Positions 7,873 through 10,737 of a stretch of 10,737 nt of DNA are shown one piece after another. A program made the position numbers and the translations under genes. A model generated the notes under the pieces. It was not told the DNA's origin and searched no databases. It saw nothing but the letters and a program-made list of their open reading frames with translations. The DNA comes from DATHGT01 sp035317605 (GTDB lineage: Bacteria > Methylomirabilota > Methylomirabilia > Rokubacteriales > CSP1-6). How positions within the stretch are numbered: position 1 is the first letter of the stretch; each line of letters starts with the position of its first letter. The stretch covers positions 1-10,737 of the forward strand of contig DATHGT010000206.1 of the NCBI GenBank assembly GCA_035317605.1, given 5' to 3'.

Positions 7873-9414
7873 TCAGTGTGCGTCTTTCAGGCGGATCTCC
7901 CACGCTTTGATCACCTCGTCGCGACGGGAGGTCCACACGAGCCGCTTGTTGACGCCGTACAGGTCGATCTGCTGGTAGAGAGGAACCGCGGGCAGATCGT
8001 CGAGCCAGAGACGGTTGATGCGATGGTACTGCACGAGGCGCTTCTTCTCATCCATGATCGTCTGCGCCTCGTCGATCATGTGATCAAACTCCGGGTTGGC
8101 ATAGTTCGCCATGACCTTGCCGGAGCGGAAGAGCGGCACGTAGACGTTCTCGGCGTCGAGGGAGGCCACGCCCCAGCCGATGAGCCATACCGGGCCCGCT
8201 TTGTGCGTGTAGACCATCGCGTTCAGGTAGTTCACGAACTCGAACGTCTTGAGCGTCATGCGGATGCCCGCCTTGCTGAGCTGGCCGGTCACCGCCTCTG
8301 CGACCTCTTTGTCGCGCACGTACCGCCCGTTGGTCGAGTTGAGGGTGAGGTCGATCCCGTTCGGGTGTCCCGCCTCGGCGAGCAGCTTCCGGGCTCGGGC
8401 CACGTCCTGCTTGATGGGCTTCAAGGCGGGGTCGAACCCAAAATGCTTGTCGGTGAGCATGGTGGCGACCCGGATGCCTTTGCCGTCGAGCACGGTACGG
8501 ATGATCTCGTCGACGTCGAGGGCGGCGGCGATGGCGTGGCGCACCCGCTTGTCGGCGGTGACACCCTGGTAAGCGCCGACGAGCTTGTGCGCGGCGTCGA
8601 ACTGGTGCGTGTAGAACATGAGCTGGATGGTACGGACGCTCGGCGTGGAGGACAGAAAGAGTCTGGGGTGGTTGGCGATGACCGTGGCGAGGTGCGGGGG
8701 GATGTTGACCGCGAGGTCGACCTCGCCATTCTGGAGCGCGGCCACCCGCACGGCGTCGTCGGGGATGGGGCGGATCACCACGGTCTTCACCGCGGGCGCG
8801 CCCCGCCAGCCTCCGGGGTCGGCGGCGAGTACGATCTCCTCGTCCTTGCTCCACCGCACGAGGCGGAATGGGCCGGTGCCGATGGGATTGCGGGAAATGA
8901 AGGCGGTGTCCTTCCCTGCGTAGGCATGCGGTGGGTACAGCGACGCCTGGCGGAACGCCAAGGCGCTCTTGAGGATGGGCCAGGGCGCGCGCGTGTGAAG
9001 GCGCACGGTATAGGGATCGACGATCTCCACGCGCTCGAGCAGGGCGAAGTTTGCCGAGCCCCGAAGCTTGTTGGCAGGATTCGCCACTCTCTCCAGGCTG
9101 AACTTCACCGACTCGGCGTTGAAGTCCTCCCCGTTGTGGAATTTGACGCCGCGGCGCAGCTTGATCTCCCACACCGTCGGCGACAGCAGCCGGGGCACCT
9201 CGGCAGCGAGCGCGGGGACCAGGCGGAGATCCTGGTCACGCTCGAGGAGGGTGTCAAAAATCTGCACGCCGACGTTGCCGGCGGGCGTTTCCTGCTGGTT
9301 CATCATGTCAAGGGTGGTGGGATCGACCCCCTGGGCGATGACGATCGTCCTGGCTGGCGCCGCCTGCGCGGCGGAGGTCACCGCGAGGAGCAGGAGAAGG
9401 AGTAGGCACGTCAC
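7873..9414 (-). CDS. ABC transporter substrate-binding protein, family 5 (peptide/nickel type)
   Basis: 513 residues, normal for SBP_bac_5 (OppA/DppA/NikA relatives). Family features include WEIKLRRGVKFHNGEDFNAE (82-101), NPIGTGPFRLVRW (176-188) and VRHAIAAALDVDEII (291-305). The first ~18 residues (MTCLLLLLLLAVTSAAQA) form a signal peptide ending in an AQA-A cleavage site; there is no lipobox cysteine there, so a soluble periplasmic protein is likely. The GTG start at 9412-9414 is the only reasonable one because an in-frame TAG lies three codons upstream. It has no clear Shine-Dalgarno site, and the n-region lacks the usual basic residue, which is odd. The ligand could be an oligopeptide or other small solute; family 5 is broad. 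No permease or ATPase genes accompany it here; the cyclase-ATPase gene follows directly. Confidence 0.88.
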   Translation of the reverse strand: MTCLLLLLLLAVTSAAQAAPARTIVIAQGVDPTTLDMMNQQETPAGNVGVQIFDTLLERDQDLRLVPALAAEVPRLLSPTVWEIKLRRGVKFHNGEDFNAESVKFSLERVANPANKLRGSANFALLERVEIVDPYTVRLHTRAPWPILKSALAFRQASLYPPHAYAGKDTAFISRNPIGTGPFRLVRWSKDEEIVLAADPGGWRGAPAVKTVVIRPIPDDAVRVAALQNGEVDLAVNIPPHLATVIANHPRLFLSSTPSVRTIQLMFYTHQFDAAHKLVGAYQGVTADKRVRHAIAAALDVDEIIRTVLDGKGIRVATMLTDKHFGFDPALKPIKQDVARARKLLAEAGHPNGIDLTLNSTNGRYVRDKEVAEAVTGQLSKAGIRMTLKTFEFVNYLNAMVYTHKAGPVWLIGWGVASLDAENVYVPLFRSGKVMANYANPEFDHMIDEAQTIMDEKKRLVQYHRINRLWLDDLPAVPLYQQIDLYGVNKRLVWTSRRDEVIKAWEIRLKDAH

Positions 9415-9421
9415 GGTCCGC

Positions 9422-9452
9422 TATTTAGCTCGCTGTCATCCATCCCCGTCAA
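9422..9452 (-). promoter_or_regulatory. Possible promoter of the binding-protein/cyclase operon
   Basis: Minus strand: TTGACG (9447-9452, 5/6) and an A/T-rich hexamer TAAATA (9422-9427, 3/6) with a long 19-base spacer. Only seven bases separate TAAATA from the GTG, so transcription from here would begin at or next to the start codon, giving a leaderless mRNA. That would fit the missing Shine-Dalgarno site. Weak call. Confidence 0.25.
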
Positions 9453-9772
9453 GGCCACGTCCCTGGCACAACACACGCGAATCTGCGATGGCCGATTGGA
9501 GGGCGCCGCCTCGCGCGTCGCGCGGCGACCTGCGACGCTCAAGCTAGCGACGAGCCGCAAGACGACCTTCGAGGAGCAGGAACGTCTGCGAGCCGACCCC
9601 CAGCCCTCTGATCAACAGATACACCTTCAACAACGTCAGGACTTCTTGCTGACGTCACGCCGACGGTTTCCGAGGGCCAACAAGGGCAAACGCCAGATGT
9701 GTCGGGACAGATACCCGAGAGGAAGAATCAATTCGGGAGCAACTTAGACGACACGGGACATCGAGCGACCGC

Positions 9773-9814
9773 GCTCCCAAAAGCAGGTGCGCTACCGGGC
9801 TGCGCCACACCCCG
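9773..9814 (-). pseudogene. tRNA-Pro(UGG) 5' half, broken in the anticodon arm
   Basis: Read on the minus strand from 9814, the sequence has the acceptor 5' strand CGGGGTG, the D arm GCGC-AGCCCGGTA-GCGC, and the 5' anticodon strand CCTGC, followed by TTTTGGGAGC. This matches the common bacterial tRNA-Pro(UGG) nearly base for base, except for one extra T in the loop (TTTTGGGA instead of TTTGGGA). After GGGAGC the match fails: the anticodon stem cannot close (GCGCG instead of GCAGG), and no CACCCCG acceptor partner is found. A weak echo of the T arm (GGTCGC, TCGA, TGTCCCGTGTC) follows, so the rest may be decayed rather than absent. It cannot be a functional tRNA as it stands. Confidence 0.6.
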
Positions 9815-9878
9815 ATGTTTTCGAAAGTCTATCATTCTTCTGTTTGGCTTCGGATGACCGCCTGCTGACATCGAAAGG

Positions 9879-9919
9879 GGCGCAACGCAACAGGGAACAA
9901 GGAAACAAAGAATTGCGCC
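9879..9919 (-). terminator. Possible long-loop hairpin downstream of the small exported protein gene
   Basis: GGCGCAA (9879-9885) and TTGCGCC (9913-9919) are exact reverse complements around a 27-base loop, just beyond the end of the gene whose frame closes at 9932 or 9973. On the minus strand the stem is followed by CCTTTCG, not a good T-tract. The loop is long for an intrinsic terminator, so this is a weak call. Confidence 0.2.
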
Positions 9920-9931
9920 GTTTGCCTATCC

Positions 9932-10129
9932 TCAGAAATCCGCCAGCGTGGCGTCAGCGAAGAATTGTCGGGTCACGCGCTGGCCCTGGAAGCGCGCCGC
10001 GAGCTCCGAGTTGTACGATCCGCGCGACCGTAGGATCGACTGCACTTCGCGACGAACGCATCGGAGGATGTGGGCCACCCGTCGCCCCGTGTGACAGCCC
10101 CCGTGGGGGAAGAGTCCGGCTCTGGCGGA
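9932..10129 (-). other. Alternative -1 frame giving a protein-like C-terminus to the small exported protein
   Basis: This frame opens just after a TAA at 10130-10132 and ends at TGA 9932-9934, giving 65 residues with no good start codon of its own. Its tail (ILRCVRREVQSILRSRGS, then YNSELAARFQGQRVTRQFF, then ADATLADF) looks like a real amphipathic protein end. The frame that continues the upstream gene instead gives an Arg/Ser-rich tail (CSRSYGRADRTTRSSRRASR). By my hand count, G/C at third positions is about 78% here versus about 72% in the competing frame. A one-base indel in the run CCCCCGTGGGGG (10098-10109) would join the two. Confidence 0.4.
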
Positions 10130-10554
10130 TTACGCGGCGTGGTCTCGGCACCGGGCAGCGCGACGCCGGCCGGGAGCGTCCCGATCAATCGCACTTCCCG
10201 CGCAACGTTCGTGCCTCGTGTCTCGTCGTAGATCACCGTGGCCTGCCGGCGCACTTGGATGGCGGCCGGGGCGGCCGGGCGTTCGCTGTCGAGGACCCGC
10301 GTGTTCCGGTCCAGCGCCAGCCGTACCTGGGTGCCGCGAACCTGGCCGGGATACCCGGCGCGGTCGAGGACGGGCACGAAGTGGTCCGACGACACCGCGG
10401 CCACATAACCGACGACCAGCTTCGAAGCGGCGTCGGCCGCCGCGGCTGCCGGCACCGGGAGGAGCGCGGCCAGAGTCGCCGCCAGGAGGCCCCACGCGCA
10501 CGGCCTCCACGCGTGATTGGCAGAGAACACGAGCATGTGTCGCATCGCCGACAC
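9973..10554 (-). CDS. Small exported protein of unknown function, probably frameshifted at the C-terminus
   Basis: 193 residues as read. The GTG at 10552-10554 was chosen because AGGAGG (10560-10565) lies five bases upstream; ATGs at codons 4 and 7 are less well placed, and the open frame continuing upstream to the window edge has no such site. Residues 1-~41 form a signal peptide (basic/aromatic n-region, then GLLAATLAALLPVPAAAAADA). Residues ~45-130 look beta-rich (KLVVGYVAAVSSDHFVPVLD, TQVRLALDRNTRVLD, QATVIYDETRG, EVRLIGTLPAGVALP), reminiscent of small exported beta-barrel domains such as DUF5666, but that similarity is a guess. A Pro/Thr-rich linker (~137-152) follows. The last ~40 residues are Arg/Ser-rich and probably out of frame. 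With a one-base correction near 10098-10109 the protein would end at 9932 instead. No conserved catalytic motif is visible. Confidence 0.6.
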   Translation of the reverse strand: MSAMRHMLVFSANHAWRPCAWGLLAATLAALLPVPAAAAADAASKLVVGYVAAVSSDHFVPVLDRAGYPGQVRGTQVRLALDRNTRVLDSERPAAPAAIQVRRQATVIYDETRGTNVAREVRLIGTLPAGVALPGAETTPRNPPEPDSSPTGAVTRGDGWPTSSDAFVAKCSRSYGRADRTTRSSRRASRASA

Positions 10555-10559
10555 GGGAA

Positions 10560-10565
10560 CCTCCT
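10560..10565 (-). promoter_or_regulatory. Ribosome binding site deciding the GTG start of the small exported protein
   Basis: AGGAGG on the minus strand, five bases before GTG 10554. It favours this start over the in-frame upstream ATG at 10701, which has no such site and would bury the signal peptide. Confidence 0.6.
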
Positions 10566-10737
10566 GTCGTGCACGCGGGTTCAGTCGTTCTAATTTAGGG
10601 TCTTCGTGAAGTCGTGTGGGTAAAAACAGGGGGCTGAGGGTGAGGAACCCCGCTCTGGCAGCGGTCGAAAGCGCGGCGGCGGGGATGCCAGAATCGGGCA
10701 TGATCTCCGCATGCCAGCTTCGCCACGACTCCGCCGG

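Larger units (their letters stand above)
9415..9931. other. Intergenic stretch without a convincing gene
   Basis: About 520 bases between the binding-protein gene and the small exported protein gene. Short plus-strand frames (for example 9496-9747, 83 codons from TTG) have no ribosome site, no recognisable family and a basic, Gln/Arg-rich composition, so I do not call them. Base composition is visibly lower in GC from about 9815 to 9930 than in the neighbouring genes. It holds the tRNA-Pro remnant at 9773-9814 and a long-loop inverted repeat at 9879-9919. No integrase, transposase or terminal repeats are seen. Confidence 0.6.

Noticed and set aside
7609..9405. 598-codon plus-strand open frame opposite the cyclase and binding-protein genes
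   Set aside because: It runs across the boundary of two well supported minus-strand genes and encodes a low-complexity Val/Gly/His-rich product; a composition artefact.
9496..9747. 83-codon plus-strand frame from TTG in the intergenic stretch
   Set aside because: No ribosome site, no recognisable family and an Arg/Gln-rich composition; it also sits next to the decayed tRNA region.
10555..10701. Extension of the small exported protein to an upstream ATG at 10701
   Set aside because: It would place about 50 residues before the signal peptide and ignore the AGGAGG five bases upstream of GTG 10554.
10685..10737. Start of a plus-strand gene at ATG 10685, 10700 or 10711 running off the right edge
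   Set aside because: No Shine-Dalgarno site at a proper distance and at most 17 codons visible; all three minus-strand frames are also open here, so nothing can be supported.

Overview
The window is GC-rich chromosomal DNA from a bacterium. Third codon positions are mostly G or C, several starts are GTG or TTG, and Shine-Dalgarno sites such as GGAGG are clear. Long open frames opposite the real genes are a by-product of this composition. The gene mix (oligopeptide-type binding protein, zinc-ribbon/cyclase/ATPase/TPR giant, M20 hydrolase, secreted metalloprotease) fits an uncultured soil or sediment lineage such as Rokubacteria/Methylomirabilota or a former deltaproteobacterial group. That placement is inference; no rRNA or marker gene is present.

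Left part (1-2923, minus strand): a large secreted zinc metalloprotease of the metzincin type (905 residues, HEFGHTVGLRH) is followed 53 bases later by the start of a small glycine-rich exported protein that runs off the left edge. Middle (2924-4429): a 162-base divergent intergenic region carries a perfect 12-bp inverted repeat and a second related palindrome. From it an M20-family metallo-hydrolase is read on the plus strand. The inverted repeat overlaps the -35 of the best plus-strand promoter candidate, so shared control of the two divergent genes is plausible.

Right-middle (4447-9414, minus strand): a two-gene unit comprises a family-5 (peptide/nickel type) ABC transporter substrate-binding protein and, 18 bases downstream, a 1135-residue signalling protein. 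The latter joins a double zinc ribbon, a class III nucleotide cyclase, an AAA/STAND-like ATPase and a TPR-type helical C-terminus. No permease or transporter ATPase genes are in the window.

Right part (9415-10737): about 520 bases without a convincing gene. They contain a 42-base remnant of the 5' half of a tRNA-Pro(UGG) gene and lead into a small exported protein of unknown function (minus strand) whose C-terminus appears frameshifted. The last ~180 bases hold no supported gene.

A loose common theme is handling of proteins and peptides: an exported protease, an oligopeptide-type binding protein and an M20 peptidase/deacylase. No single pathway is proven. I see no CRISPR array, transposase, integrase or recognisable defence system. 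The most notable items are the twin palindromes in the divergent promoter region, the broken tRNA-Pro, the probable frameshift at 10098-10109, and the cyclase-ATPase fusion coupled to a binding protein.
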